DNA from: Glaciecola sp. UBA1851
Lineage (GTDB): Bacteria > Pseudomonadota > Gammaproteobacteria > Enterobacterales > Alteromonadaceae
DNA length: 64,000 bases
Assembly: GCA_002338515.1 (NCBI GenBank)
Contig: DDIL01000043.1
Span: 17,148-81,147 of the forward strand
Direction of reading: 5' to 3'
Part shown: one piece after another, positions 52,821 through 60,721 of the stretch
How positions within the stretch are numbered: position 1 is the first letter of the stretch
Layout of the letters: every line of letters begins with the position of its first letter
Notes under the pieces: model-generated
Database searches by the model: none
Seen by the model: the letters and a program-made list of their open reading frames with translations, nothing else
What the model was told of the DNA's origin: nothing
Made by a program: the position numbers and the translations under genes

Positions 52821-52965
52821 ACATAATAAATCAAGCGTATACAGCAAGCTATCCTTTCATTTAGTATAAAAATAACCTCTTTTCTTATGTTTATCGTATA
52901 CTTGCTATACTCTTATCGAGTCGGCTGTTCATTACTAATAATAATAAGAAGAAAAGGTTAATTAC

Positions 52966-53214
52966 GTGAAAAATATTATTCTTGCGCTCATTTTTATTTT
53001 CGCGCTCTTTATGGGGTATTCAGGTTTTGGATGGTTAGGTGTGGCTTATGTAGCGCTTGTACCTATTCCATTGTACTTTTTTGGCGCATTTGTTCGTAAG
53101 TCCCATCAAGATGGCACATCTGGTGAAGTGAAACCCATCACCATTTGGACGTCACCTATCCCGTACTTAGGTGCGCTTTTCGTAATCTTAATTGTTGTAC
53201 AAATTGTTTTTTAA
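52966..53214 (+). CDS. Small membrane protein of unknown function
   Basis: An 82-residue protein starting at a GTG with AAGG upstream. It has about three hydrophobic segments: KNIILALIFIFALFMGYSGFGWLGVAYVALVPIPLYFFGAF and the C-terminal IPYLGALFVILIVVQIVF. A short cytoplasmic-looking loop lies between (RKSHQDGTSGEV). I do not recognise a family. It is 9 bp upstream of the ychJ gene, so the two are likely co-transcribed. Confidence that it is a gene is good because of operon spacing and composition. Confidence 0.7.
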   Translation: MKNIILALIFIFALFMGYSGFGWLGVAYVALVPIPLYFFGAFVRKSHQDGTSGEVKPITIWTSPIPYLGALFVILIVVQIVF

Positions 53215-53223
53215 TAGTTTGGT

Positions 53224-53703
53224 ATGAGTTCATCCATTTCATGCCCATGTGGCAGTTTGAAAACCTTTGCGCAATGTTGCGAGCCATATATAAACATGGC
53301 AGTAGAGCCACCTACACCAGAGACATTAATGCGCTCGAGGTATTCTGCATACGTAGTAAATAACTACGAATATATACAAGCCACTTACTCTAATAGCAAT
53401 CGCACTAATTTAAGCGTAACCGATATACAAAAGGCGGCTGAAAATACTAAGTGGCTCCGATTAACTGTACTAAGTGCCTTTGATATGGGTAATGAAGGCG
53501 AAGTAGAATTTATTGCACACTACAAAGTAAACAATGATTTCTATCAAATGCATGAGCATAGCTTTTTTGTGCTAGAGCAAAATAGTTGGCGATATGTGAA
53601 AGGCGACATGCAACATAAATCAGGTAAAATAAAAGTTAGCCGAAATCAAGAGTGTATTTGTGGTAGCGGCTTAAAACTAAAACGCTGTTGCATGTTAGTT
53701 TAG
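53224..53703 (+). CDS. ychJ: YchJ-family protein with two SEC-C motifs
   Basis: A 159-residue protein with a zinc-binding SEC-C motif at each end: CPCGSLKTFAQCCEPYI (N-terminal) and CICGSGLKLKRCCML (C-terminal). The middle YchJ domain has TLMRSRYSAYVVNNYEYIQATY, WLRLTV and VEFIAHYKVN, an NTF2-like fold. Function is unknown, although SEC-C zinc modules in other proteins bind SecB or ribosomes. It follows the small membrane protein gene. Confidence 0.9.
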   Translation: MSSSISCPCGSLKTFAQCCEPYINMAVEPPTPETLMRSRYSAYVVNNYEYIQATYSNSNRTNLSVTDIQKAAENTKWLRLTVLSAFDMGNEGEVEFIAHYKVNNDFYQMHEHSFFVLEQNSWRYVKGDMQHKSGKIKVSRNQECICGSGLKLKRCCMLV

Positions 53704-53713
53704 TGTGTACTCT

Positions 53714-54124
53714 CTAACTTATTATTGTAATAACAAGGTTTCTCCTCCCGCCATAATTTCTGTGCTCACCTAAATAAATACCCTGCCAAGTCCCTAATGC
53801 AAGCTGACTATTTTCAATCGGAATACTAATACTACTTCCATACAGCGAGGCTTTGATATGAGCAGGCATATCGTCGCTACCTTCAAATGTGTGAGTAAAA
53901 TAAGGCGCATTTTCGGGCGCAAGCTTATTTGTATAGGCCTCTAAATCTTGCCTAACTGAAGGATCGGCGTTTTCATTAATTGTTAATGAAGCAGATGTGT
54001 GTTGAATAAACACATGACACAAGCCATCACTTGGCATATTGCCTATCGCGTTTATTATATGTTGAGTAATAAGGTGAAACCCGCGCTTGTATTCAGGTAA
54101 AGTGATATGAATGTTGCTTACCAA
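53714..54124 (-). CDS. yjbQ: YjbQ / UPF0047 family protein
   Basis: A 136-residue protein of the UPF0047 family (secondary thiamine-phosphate synthase-like). It is a trimeric fold. Motifs: ISH-like GFHLIT, CHVFIQHTSASLTINENADPSVRQDLEAY, and LGTWQGIYLGEHRNYGGRRNLVITI at the C-terminus, with His, Asp and Gly placed for a metal or active site. E. coli YjbQ has weak thiamine phosphate synthase activity. It is convergent with ychJ (10 bp apart). Confidence 0.92.
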   Translation of the reverse strand: MVSNIHITLPEYKRGFHLITQHIINAIGNMPSDGLCHVFIQHTSASLTINENADPSVRQDLEAYTNKLAPENAPYFTHTFEGSDDMPAHIKASLYGSSISIPIENSQLALGTWQGIYLGEHRNYGGRRNLVITIIS

Positions 54125-54224
54125 AACATTTTGTCCTTATGTTCATTTTAAAATCGACATTTTACCATAATCAACATAATGCTATTCTTCAATAAGAATT
54201 AACGTTAAACAATAAGAAGAAATA

Positions 54225-55142
54225 ATGAAGTTAAATATGAAGCAAGTGATCACGCAGTTTGGTTCGTTTTTATGGTTAACGCTGTTTTCATTTATTGCCT
54301 TTTCGCAAATTGAAAATGACACGACAATCGCTTACGAAAACGTGCCTGCGAATGTACCTTATTCTAAAGTTGCCAAATTATCCTATATAAAAGCTGAGGA
54401 AATATTCAGTTATGGTGACTTAGACCAGCAAAAAATCTACTATTGGTCTGCTTCAGATACAAACAGACAAAGTGAAATCACACGCCCTATTTTAGTATTT
54501 ATTCATGGAGGGTGTTGGCTTGCCCAGTTTGATATTAACCATAGTTTACCTCTTACTACGGCTTTAGCCATGCAGGGTTATGACGTTTACTCAATTGAAT
54601 ATAGAAGAACAGGCAATGGTGGTGAATGGCCGGTTGCGCTTCACGATAATATAGTTGCAATGGAATATATTGCTAAACACAGAAACTATTCTAAAAGTGA
54701 GGAAGTGGTCATATTAGGGCATAGCGCTGGTGGGCATTTAGCTAGTTTAGTTGCACAAAGAATTACATCTCAATTAGTTAATCAAGTTGAGCTTTATCCT
54801 CTATTTCAAGCCACACATTTAATTGGATTAGCCCCTATAATCGACCTTCCTGCTTATGCTGTTGGCGAAAATAGTTGTCAAACCGCTACTCCTAAGTTTA
54901 TGCAGTCATTGCCGGTTGAGAATATATATAAATACCAAGAAGCTAACCCGTTAACTTACTCCTTAAATGGTGTGGCTAATAAAGTGATGCTTGCCGGTGG
55001 TAAAGACAATATTGTGCCATCAAATATGGCTGTTCATCCTAATGCAAAAAATATCGTACTTGACGACGCAGGTCATTTTGATTGGATCCATCCTGGCTCA
55101 CCTGCGTTTAATACACTTATTCTGCAACTAGAAAAATTATAA
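54225..55142 (+). CDS. Exported alpha/beta hydrolase, arylformamidase-like
   Basis: Alpha/beta hydrolase of the esterase/lipase group to which kynurenine formamidases belong. The 305 residues include an N-terminal hydrophobic segment (about 12-26, FGSFLWLTLFSFIAFSQ), likely a signal peptide. The oxyanion motif is HGGCW (near 93), the nucleophile GHSAGGH (Ser167), the acid Asp in GGKDNIVPS and His in DAGHFDWIHP. It lies 4 bp before kynureninase. If exported, it would be parted from kynureninase, which is cytosolic, so either the hydrophobic segment is an anchor or the substrate is not formylkynurenine. Confidence 0.75.
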   Translation: MKLNMKQVITQFGSFLWLTLFSFIAFSQIENDTTIAYENVPANVPYSKVAKLSYIKAEEIFSYGDLDQQKIYYWSASDTNRQSEITRPILVFIHGGCWLAQFDINHSLPLTTALAMQGYDVYSIEYRRTGNGGEWPVALHDNIVAMEYIAKHRNYSKSEEVVILGHSAGGHLASLVAQRITSQLVNQVELYPLFQATHLIGLAPIIDLPAYAVGENSCQTATPKFMQSLPVENIYKYQEANPLTYSLNGVANKVMLAGGKDNIVPSNMAVHPNAKNIVLDDAGHFDWIHPGSPAFNTLILQLEKL

Positions 55143-55146
55143 AATT

Positions 55147-56433
55147 ATGAACCAAATACAATCACATACTTTGCTAGCAACAGCGAAACAGCTTGACGAT
55201 TCATGCCCGCTTTCTCAATCTTTAGACAGTTTTGACTTACCCTCAGGCAAAATATATCTCGATGGAAATTCGCTGGGCCCATTGCCAAAACAGGCTAAGC
55301 AACGAGCAAGAGAAGTGGTAGATATTCAGTGGGGACAAGATTTAATTGAAAGTTGGAATAAAAACGATTGGATAAACCTGCCATTTAGTATTGGCAATAA
55401 AATAGCTAAGCTGATTGGTGCATCTGAGAATAGCGTAGTGTGCTGTGATTCTATTTCTATCAACTTGTTTAAAGTGCTAGCGGCGGCGTTGAATATGTCT
55501 GGCGGTAAACGCACTATTTTGTCTCAGTCTAATAATTTCCCTACCGACTTGTATATGGTGCAAGGGTTACAAAACTTATTGGATAGCCAAGCAGCCACTA
55601 ACACCTGTAAATTGTTAAGTGTGCACTCTGACCAAATAGAAAAAACAATGGTAGAAAAAAGCCATGAGATAGGCGTGCTTTTGTTAACTCATGTGAACTA
55701 TAAAACAGGTGAAATTTTCAATATGGAAAAAATCACTGAGTTGGCTCACAAATATAATATTCTCGTAATTTGGGATTTGGCGCATAGCGCGGGAGTATTG
55801 CCATTGGAGTTGGATAAAAGTGGGGCTGATTTTGCTGTAGGTTGTACTTATAAATACTTGAATGGCGGACCTGGGGCGCCTGCATTTGTTTATGTTGCTG
55901 AGAAACATTTATCTGAACTACAACAACCCTTAACTGGATGGATGGGGCATGCTGCACCATTCAACTTTGATCATAATTATGAAAAAGCTGATGGAATAGG
56001 GCATATGTTATGTGGCACGCCTAGTATTATTTCTATGAGTATTTTAGATGCATCTTTGGATGTATTTCATCAATTTAGCATTGATTCCATACGAGAAAAG
56101 TCGATTGGTTTAAATCGTTACTTTCAAAATACGGTCAATGCTTTACTAGAAGAGGCTGGGGTTCCAGCACTTGAGTTGGGTTGTCCTGTAGATGCTGAGC
56201 TTCGCGGTAGTCAAATTAGTTATGTACATACCGATGCATATGCAATTTGTCAGGCTTTAATATCAAAAGGGGTTATCCCTGATTTTAGAGCGCCAAATGT
56301 ATTAAGAATTGGATTTTCTCCTCTGTTTTTAAATTATCAAGCTTTGTTTGAGGCTGCTCAAATTCTTTGTGGTATTTTGGACAATAAAGAATACTTAGAG
56401 CCTCAATACCAAGTAAAAAATCAGGTAACCTAA
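55147..56433 (+). CDS. kynU: Kynureninase
   Basis: PLP enzyme that splits kynurenine to anthranilate and alanine. The 428 residues show IYLDGNSLGPLPKQAKQRARE, ESWNKNDWINLPFSIGNKIAKLIGA, VIWDLAHSAGVLPLEL, and the PLP-binding Lys236 in GCTYKYLNGGPGAPAFVYV. GWMGHAAPFNFD and the C-terminal DFRAPNVLRIGFSPLF are typical. It follows the arylformamidase-like gene and overlaps the ATL gene. Tryptophan dioxygenase is not in the window, so the substrate supply is unknown. Confidence 0.94.
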   Translation: MNQIQSHTLLATAKQLDDSCPLSQSLDSFDLPSGKIYLDGNSLGPLPKQAKQRAREVVDIQWGQDLIESWNKNDWINLPFSIGNKIAKLIGASENSVVCCDSISINLFKVLAAALNMSGGKRTILSQSNNFPTDLYMVQGLQNLLDSQAATNTCKLLSVHSDQIEKTMVEKSHEIGVLLLTHVNYKTGEIFNMEKITELAHKYNILVIWDLAHSAGVLPLELDKSGADFAVGCTYKYLNGGPGAPAFVYVAEKHLSELQQPLTGWMGHAAPFNFDHNYEKADGIGHMLCGTPSIISMSILDASLDVFHQFSIDSIREKSIGLNRYFQNTVNALLEEAGVPALELGCPVDAELRGSQISYVHTDAYAICQALISKGVIPDFRAPNVLRIGFSPLFLNYQALFEAAQILCGILDNKEYLEPQYQVKNQVT

Positions 56434-56777
56434 TGAGTTACAACCCACTATATCAGCGTATTTGGAAAACAGTTAATGCCATCCCAGTGGGTTATGTTTC
56501 TAGCTATGGGAAAATTGCAGATTTTGCCGGGTTACCTGGTAAAGCGCGAATGGTGGGAAAGAGCTTAGGCTATGTTCCAAAAGAGTTGCAGGTAAATTGG
56601 CATCGTGTACTTCGTTCAAATGGGCAACTTGCTTTTCCAAAAGGAAGTGAACTAGCGCTGAAGCAAACTGGATTGTTACAGGAGGAGGGTGTGGCAGTGT
56701 TAAACAATAGAGTAAGAATGAAAGAGTTTGAATGGCACCCTGACTTAGCAACGATGTTGCAAGGCTTTGAGTATTAA
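56433..56777 (+). CDS. Alkyltransferase-like protein (ATL, YbaZ type)
   Basis: DNA-binding relative of O6-alkylguanine-DNA alkyltransferase that flags alkylated guanine for nucleotide excision repair rather than repairing it. The 114 residues have IWKTVNAIPVGYVSSYGKIADFAGLPGKARMVGKSLGYVPKELQ. The reactive Cys of the PCHRV motif is replaced by Trp (NWHRVLRSNG), which defines ATL. Its ATG overlaps the kynureninase stop (TAATG), so they are translationally linked, though no functional link is known. Confidence 0.93.
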   Translation: MSYNPLYQRIWKTVNAIPVGYVSSYGKIADFAGLPGKARMVGKSLGYVPKELQVNWHRVLRSNGQLAFPKGSELALKQTGLLQEEGVAVLNNRVRMKEFEWHPDLATMLQGFEY

Positions 56778-56931
56778 AAACCATGCCTATATTGCCTAAT
56801 TAGCTTTATATTTTAAAAAAATGTAACTAATATGAAATTTATTATTGGTTTATCCGGTTTTATACGGTAACTCCGATAAACAATGTAGTTTACGAGTAAA
56901 TATATTTTTGCCAATTTAAAGAGGAATCATC

Positions 56932-57228
56932 ATGAATAAGAATATTGCTGCCGCTGCTGCCCTTGCTACTGTTATGACATTAGGTGCGGCTAATGCCGTT
57001 GAAGCTGCGTCTAAAAAGAAAGAAAAATGTTATGGCGTAGCACTAGCTGGCCAAAACGATTGTGGTAACTTGGCAGGTACACATAGTTGTGCTGGCCAAT
57101 CTACTGTTGACAATGATATTGGCGAATGGCGTTTAGTGCCGGCTGGTACTTGTAAAGAGCTAGGTGGTTATGATCGCGGTGAAGCGAAAAAATTATTCAA
57201 AGAAATGAAAGCTAAGAAAAATAGCTAA
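56932..57228 (+). CDS. bufA: BufA1-type bufferin precursor (DUF2282)
   Basis: Precursor peptide of a bufferin, a ribosomally made, modified copper-chelating peptide. The 98 residues have a signal-like N-terminus (NKNIAAAAALATVMTLGAANAVEA) and four Cys: Cys33 (EKCYGVALAGQND), Cys44, Cys53 (GTHSCAG) and Cys74 (VPAGTCKELGG). The KCYGV, AGxNDC, HSCAG and PAGTC blocks are the DUF2282 signature. In studied bufferins the central Cys are converted to thiooxazole-type groups by the MNIO enzyme encoded next. AGAGGA precedes the ATG. The gap to the MNIO gene is 3 bp. Confidence 0.92.
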   Translation: MNKNIAAAAALATVMTLGAANAVEAASKKKEKCYGVALAGQNDCGNLAGTHSCAGQSTVDNDIGEWRLVPAGTCKELGGYDRGEAKKLFKEMKAKKNS

Positions 57229-57231
57229 TTC

Positions 57232-58164
57232 ATGATCTCTTTTGAGTCTGTTAAGAAGCCCGAACCCTTAGTTGGGGTCGGGCTTCGTCATTTACACTAC
57301 TCTGATGCACTTGATAAGAGTATTGCTGTAAATCAGCACATTGATTTTGTAGAAATTCATGCAGAGAATTTTTTTGCTAAAGGAGGAATAACTAAAGCCC
57401 TATTGCAGGATGTATGTGAGCAATATGAATTAAGTGTGCATGGCACATCTTTGGGTTTAGGCTCACAAGTAGCCATTGAAAATGATGTCCTTAATAAATT
57501 TGCGAATTTAGTTGAGTTTACTCAACCTAAGTTAGTATCTGAACACCTATGCTTCAACCGCGCTAAAATTAGCGGTAATGTACTGCATTCTGGTGATTTA
57601 TTGCCTATTGCATATAATCAATCTTCTTTGAAAATCTTAGATAATAATATTGATTTATTGCAATCACGAATTAATCGACCCATTCTAATTGAAAATTTAA
57701 GCGCGTATTTGTCGTTGCCAGATTTAAGCAGCGGCGATACTGATGAAAATATATTAGATCAGTATTCTGAATGGGAATTTTTACAGTTACTTTGTAAACA
57801 ATCTGGGTGTGGCTTATTGTTAGATATTAACAATTTGATAGTGAATGAATTGAATAAACAATTCGCTTCTAACGCTCAAAAGCTTAGTGAAAATGAGCTT
57901 ATTCAAGCCGTTATGCAAAGTATCCATCAAATAGATCCTAAATACATTGGTGAAATACACCTTGCTGGCTTTAGTGAAAAGCAAGTAGAAGGTTTTATTG
58001 TTGATGATCATGCTCAAGCGGTATCAAATATGTGTTGGTCGGTTTATAAGCAAACCATAGCGCATTGTCCTAATGTGCCCACATTAGTTGAATGGGACAA
58101 CAATTTACCGAGTTGGGAAGTATTAACGAATGAAGCCTTAAAGGCTAAGCAATTATTAGGTTAA
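57232..58164 (+). CDS. bufB: BufB, MNIO-family (DUF692) peptide-modifying enzyme
   Basis: Multinuclear non-heme iron-dependent oxidative enzyme (TIM barrel) that modifies the bufferin cysteines. The 310 residues carry the probable metal ligands: DFVEIHAENFF, LSVHGTSLGLGS, VSEHLCF, ILIENLSAYLSL, GLLLDINNL, GEIHLAGF, DDHAQAV and TLVEWDNNLPSW. The N-terminal GVGLRHLHY is the family signature. It is 3 bp after bufA and 66 bp before the partner gene. Confidence 0.95.
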   Translation: MISFESVKKPEPLVGVGLRHLHYSDALDKSIAVNQHIDFVEIHAENFFAKGGITKALLQDVCEQYELSVHGTSLGLGSQVAIENDVLNKFANLVEFTQPKLVSEHLCFNRAKISGNVLHSGDLLPIAYNQSSLKILDNNIDLLQSRINRPILIENLSAYLSLPDLSSGDTDENILDQYSEWEFLQLLCKQSGCGLLLDINNLIVNELNKQFASNAQKLSENELIQAVMQSIHQIDPKYIGEIHLAGFSEKQVEGFIVDDHAQAVSNMCWSVYKQTIAHCPNVPTLVEWDNNLPSWEVLTNEALKAKQLLG

Positions 58165-58230
58165 TTTAGAGCGGATTACTAAGCGATTTCATCAATTCAC
58201 TCAATAAATATTACAAGAGAGTATTCAATA

Positions 58231-59121
58231 ATGGATTATCAGAAAGCTTTGATATCGCAAGTTTTTCAAGTCAATCAGTCTGACAATATTTCAAACTCTC
58301 CTACGAATATATCTAGTGACCAAAAGGCTGAAACATCAAACTCAACGTTCATTGCTACTCATTCAAAAGAACACCCCACTTCGACTATTAATGCTATAAA
58401 AGTTCACCGAAACAATTACATTGAAACAGGGATTAACGCTTTAAAAATTGGCTTTCCAACTGTATATGGTTTGCTAGATGAAAGTGATTTTAGACGTTTA
58501 GCTACCGAATATTTAAAGGCCTACCCCAAAACCTGTTTTGATTGGGCAGATTATGGTGAGCATTTATCTATGTTTATGTATGACATAGATGCGTTATCTG
58601 GTCAGCCATTTCTTCCTGAAATAGCAGAATTAGATTGGCAGCTTTTGCATATTGAAAGGGCGAATGATCGGGAGTTTGACGCTGAATCTTTTAGCTTAAT
58701 GCAGTCTCATGACTTAACCTCTCTTATATTTATTCCTGCTCCTGGTTTGTTAGTTAATCAGGCTCTCTTTCCTTTAGTTGAGCTATATGAGCTCGTTCAT
58801 GTTTACAATCAGCCTCAAAATAAGATGAATGCGACCGTACAAGAAGAGAAAAAATTGCATTTAAATAAAATAAATAATCTCATAAATAATGCAATAAAAA
58901 CTGGGGTGTATAGGTCTATTGTGTTGTGGCGAGAGCAATACAAAGGGCTTTTCTCATATTGCGACAAACAGGCACATGATGCGTTTGTGGGCATACAGAA
59001 AGGCGACACTATTGCTGATGTTTTTTCTTATTTTAATGAAGATGAAACAGCCCTTACGAACTGGTTGCAACAAAGCATTGAGACTCAAAAAATAATGGGT
59101 ATCAATTTACTTAGTAAATAG
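58231..59121 (+). CDS. bufC: BufC-type MNIO partner protein (DUF2063)
   Basis: Putative DNA-binding/recognition partner (DUF2063) of MNIO enzymes, thought to bind the precursor peptide. The 296 residues have a Ser/Thr-rich N-terminus to about 55, then the DUF2063 region: IKVHRNNYIETGINALKIGFPTVYGLLDESDFRRLATEYLKAYPKTCFDWADYGEHLSMFM, followed by a second domain with PAPGLLVNQALFPLVELYE and YRSIVLWREQY. Length is normal. It closes the three-gene bufferin set with doxX following. Confidence 0.9.
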   Translation: MDYQKALISQVFQVNQSDNISNSPTNISSDQKAETSNSTFIATHSKEHPTSTINAIKVHRNNYIETGINALKIGFPTVYGLLDESDFRRLATEYLKAYPKTCFDWADYGEHLSMFMYDIDALSGQPFLPEIAELDWQLLHIERANDREFDAESFSLMQSHDLTSLIFIPAPGLLVNQALFPLVELYELVHVYNQPQNKMNATVQEEKKLHLNKINNLINNAIKTGVYRSIVLWREQYKGLFSYCDKQAHDAFVGIQKGDTIADVFSYFNEDETALTNWLQQSIETQKIMGINLLSK

Positions 59122-59197
59122 GCGTTGCACCAAACACACTGAATTTGATTGTAGCAATTGGCTTGAAGCTAGCTATAACACAACTAATGGAATCTAT

Positions 59198-59629
59198 ATG
59201 AAAAAGCTAATTGACTTGTACAACACTATTTTTGGTAAAGCTGACTATTTAGCAATACCGGCTCTGTTTGGAGCGCGTTTATATGTGGCTTGGGTATTTT
59301 TTAAATCAGGTCTAACAAAATTAAATGATTGGGAAAGCACATTATTATTATTTGAATATGAATACGCTGTGCCAGTTTTGGATCATGTTTCTGCCGCTTA
59401 CTTAGCCACTATTGGCGAGCTAGTATTACCAGTTTTGTTAGCAATAGGTTTATTCTCGCGTAAAGCGGCTATAGGTTTGTTTATTGTCAATTATGTAGCA
59501 GTAATCAGTTTAGAAGATATTCCACAAGCAGCTTACAATTTGCACGTAATATGGGGCTTAATGCTTCTAGCGGTACTGATTTGGGGCGCGGAAAAGCTCT
59601 CTGCCGATAACTTCCTCAAAATTAAGTAA
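59198..59629 (+). CDS. DoxX-family membrane protein of the bufferin operon
   Basis: A 143-residue four-TM protein of the DoxX family. Segments: FGARLYVAWVFFKSGLTKLNDWE, YLATIGELVLPVLLAIGLFS, AAIGLFIVNYVAVIS and HVIWGLMLLAVLIWG. The KSGLTKLxDW motif is typical of DoxX. DoxX genes often follow bufA-B-C, with a role that is not established. It lies 76 bp after bufC. Confidence 0.9.
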   Translation: MKKLIDLYNTIFGKADYLAIPALFGARLYVAWVFFKSGLTKLNDWESTLLLFEYEYAVPVLDHVSAAYLATIGELVLPVLLAIGLFSRKAAIGLFIVNYVAVISLEDIPQAAYNLHVIWGLMLLAVLIWGAEKLSADNFLKIK

Positions 59630-59659
59630 CCCGCTCTCTAGGTATTCGTTTCGCTTTAT

Positions 59660-59765
59660 GAATAAGAGGGGCATTGAAAATATAAAGGTGCTAGTCCCAT
59701 CCATGGGCGCTCCGCAATTTCATCCATGAAATTGAGGCTTTATATTTTCAATGCCCCTCTTATTC
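59660..59765. repeat. 106-bp nested palindrome around repeat unit 1
   Basis: A perfect 28-bp inverted repeat (arms 59660-59687 and 59738-59765, beginning GAATAAGAGGGGC) encloses unit 1 of the 54-bp repeat, which itself holds two hairpins. It starts 31 bp after the doxX stop. Confidence 0.92.
59687..59740 (+). repeat. 54-bp twin-hairpin repeat, unit 1
   Basis: Contains CCCAT-CC-ATGGG and CAATTTCATCCATGAAATTG (9-bp stem, CC loop). Both hairpins share the core CATCCATG. Ends with ATTGAGGCTT. Confidence 0.9.
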
Positions 59766-59796
59766 AAACGCTTCACTCCAAAGTTTATACTCTCCA

Positions 59797-59850
59797 GGTG
59801 CTAATCCCATCCATGGGCGCTCCACAATTTCATCCATGAAATTGAGGCTT
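59797..59850 (+). repeat. 54-bp twin-hairpin repeat, unit 2
   Basis: Same 54 bp as unit 1 apart from two changes (CTAATCCC, CTCCACAATT). It lacks the long flanking arms. The sequence after it has a different inverted pair, TACTTCA and TGAAGTA. Confidence 0.9.
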
Positions 59851-59910
59851 GTTAATGCGGATATACTTCATGTCAGCGCGCTTTTTGAAGTAAGGTTTTA
59901 AAATTACAAA

Positions 59911-59964
59911 GGTACTAGTCCCATCCATATGCGCTCCGCGATTTCATCCATGAAATTGAGGCTT
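59911..59964 (+). repeat. 54-bp twin-hairpin repeat, unit 3
   Basis: Slightly diverged: the first hairpin is broken (CCCATCCATATGC) while the second is nearly intact. The 27 bp after it (59962-59989) match the right flank of unit 1 apart from three bases. The left flank does not match. Confidence 0.88.
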
Positions 59965-60013
59965 TATATTTTCAATGTTTCTCTTATTCAAATACTTCTA
60001 TCTGGCCTTTAGT

Positions 60014-60232
60014 TTAACTTTCTTCTTTCCATTGGAATACTTCGCCAATGTCTACATTGAATATTCGGGCGATGCGAAAGGCGGTTTCTAGAGAAGGAGA
60101 GTAGCGGCATTGTTCAATGGCTGCCACAGTTTGGCGGGTGACGCCTACTGCTTCGCCTAAGTCTGACTGCGTAATGCCGCTTTTTTCCCTTAATTCTTTG
60201 ACGTTATTAATGATTGGAAACGACTTGGCCAT
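60014..60232 (-). CDS. XRE-family transcriptional regulator (small)
   Basis: A 72-residue helix-turn-helix protein that is all DNA-binding domain: NNVKELREKSGITQSDLGEAVGVTRQTVAAIEQCRYSPSLETAFRIARIFNVDIGEVFQW. It belongs to the small XRE group (YozG-like) that pairs with a membrane protein. Its ATG overlaps the stop of the upstream membrane protein gene by one base (TAATG), so they are translationally coupled. Two matching operators straddle the promoter, so it very likely autoregulates. Confidence 0.93.
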   Translation of the reverse strand: MAKSFPIINNVKELREKSGITQSDLGEAVGVTRQTVAAIEQCRYSPSLETAFRIARIFNVDIGEVFQWKEES

Positions 60233-60657
60233 TAATAAAATACCGTGCGGTTGAAATAAATATGCAGTGAATATTCTACTAAATGACTCAATACCAAACT
60301 GGCAAAACAGATATAGAATAAAATACTGCCAATTGGAAATAACAAGAATATTCCTAAACCGGTTATGACACCTAGTGCAAAAACGTATGATGAAATATTT
60401 CCGGCTTTTTGTACTATTAATTTACTGCGTTCATCTTCATTTGCGTTAGCATCTTTAGGGTTAGAAACAGCTGCAACAATATGGCCTATAATTGCAATGA
60501 TCACAGTTATGACTGTAAATCCGATTAGTGATGGCAATGTAGGTGATGGAATGGCTTTAGTTGCACTAAATGTGCCTATTACTATATTAAAATATAAAAA
60601 ACTAGGCACGATAAGTGCGCCCAACATAACCCATGCTGATTTTTCTTGAAAAGACAT
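60232..60657 (-). CDS. Four-TM membrane protein paired with XRE regulator
   Basis: The frame extends to 60690, but the ATG at 60657 (MSFQEKSAWVML) has AAAGGAAA at good spacing, giving 141 residues. It has four membrane segments (WVMLGALIVPSFLYFNIVIG, LIGFTVITVIIAIIGHIVAAV, SYVFALGVITGLGIFLLFPIG, ILFYICFASLVLSHLVEYSL). A cytosolic loop has DERSKLIVQKAGNISSYV, matching the DER-x-KA motif of DUF2178-like proteins that accompany XRE regulators. It is the first gene in the two-gene operon. Function unknown, possibly a stress or signal-sensing partner. Confidence 0.75.
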   Translation of the reverse strand: MSFQEKSAWVMLGALIVPSFLYFNIVIGTFSATKAIPSPTLPSLIGFTVITVIIAIIGHIVAAVSNPKDANANEDERSKLIVQKAGNISSYVFALGVITGLGIFLLFPIGSILFYICFASLVLSHLVEYSLHIYFNRTVFY

Positions 60658-60670
60658 ATAATTTCCTTTG

Positions 60671-60690
60671 ATGTTAAAAAAATTTAACAT
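60671..60690. promoter_or_regulatory. Operator O1 of the XRE operon
   Basis: ATGTTAAAAAAATTTAACAT, a near-perfect palindrome, lies just downstream of the -10 hexamer of the minus-strand promoter. It is 44 bp from O2, start to start. Confidence 0.75.
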
Positions 60691-60692
60691 GA

Positions 60693-60721
60693 AGAATAGC
60701 TTTAATTTTTATGCATGTCAA
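60693..60721 (-). promoter_or_regulatory. Sigma-70 promoter of the XRE operon
   Basis: -35 TTGACA (60716-60721), 17-bp spacer, -10 TATTCT (60693-60698), read on the minus strand. Operator O2 covers the -35 and O1 lies at the transcript start. Confidence 0.85.

Noticed and set aside
54225..56777. Complete kynurenine pathway operon
   Set aside because: Tryptophan dioxygenase is not present and the hydrolase may be exported, so only kynureninase is assigned firmly.
56778..56931. ECF sigma factor promoter before bufA
   Set aside because: GTAAC and CGA elements occur, but no pair has suitable spacing, so I do not call a promoter.
59687..59964. Three regularly placed repeats as a CRISPR array
   Set aside because: The units are 54 bp with internal hairpins, gaps are 56 and 60 bp with shared flanks, and there are no cas genes.
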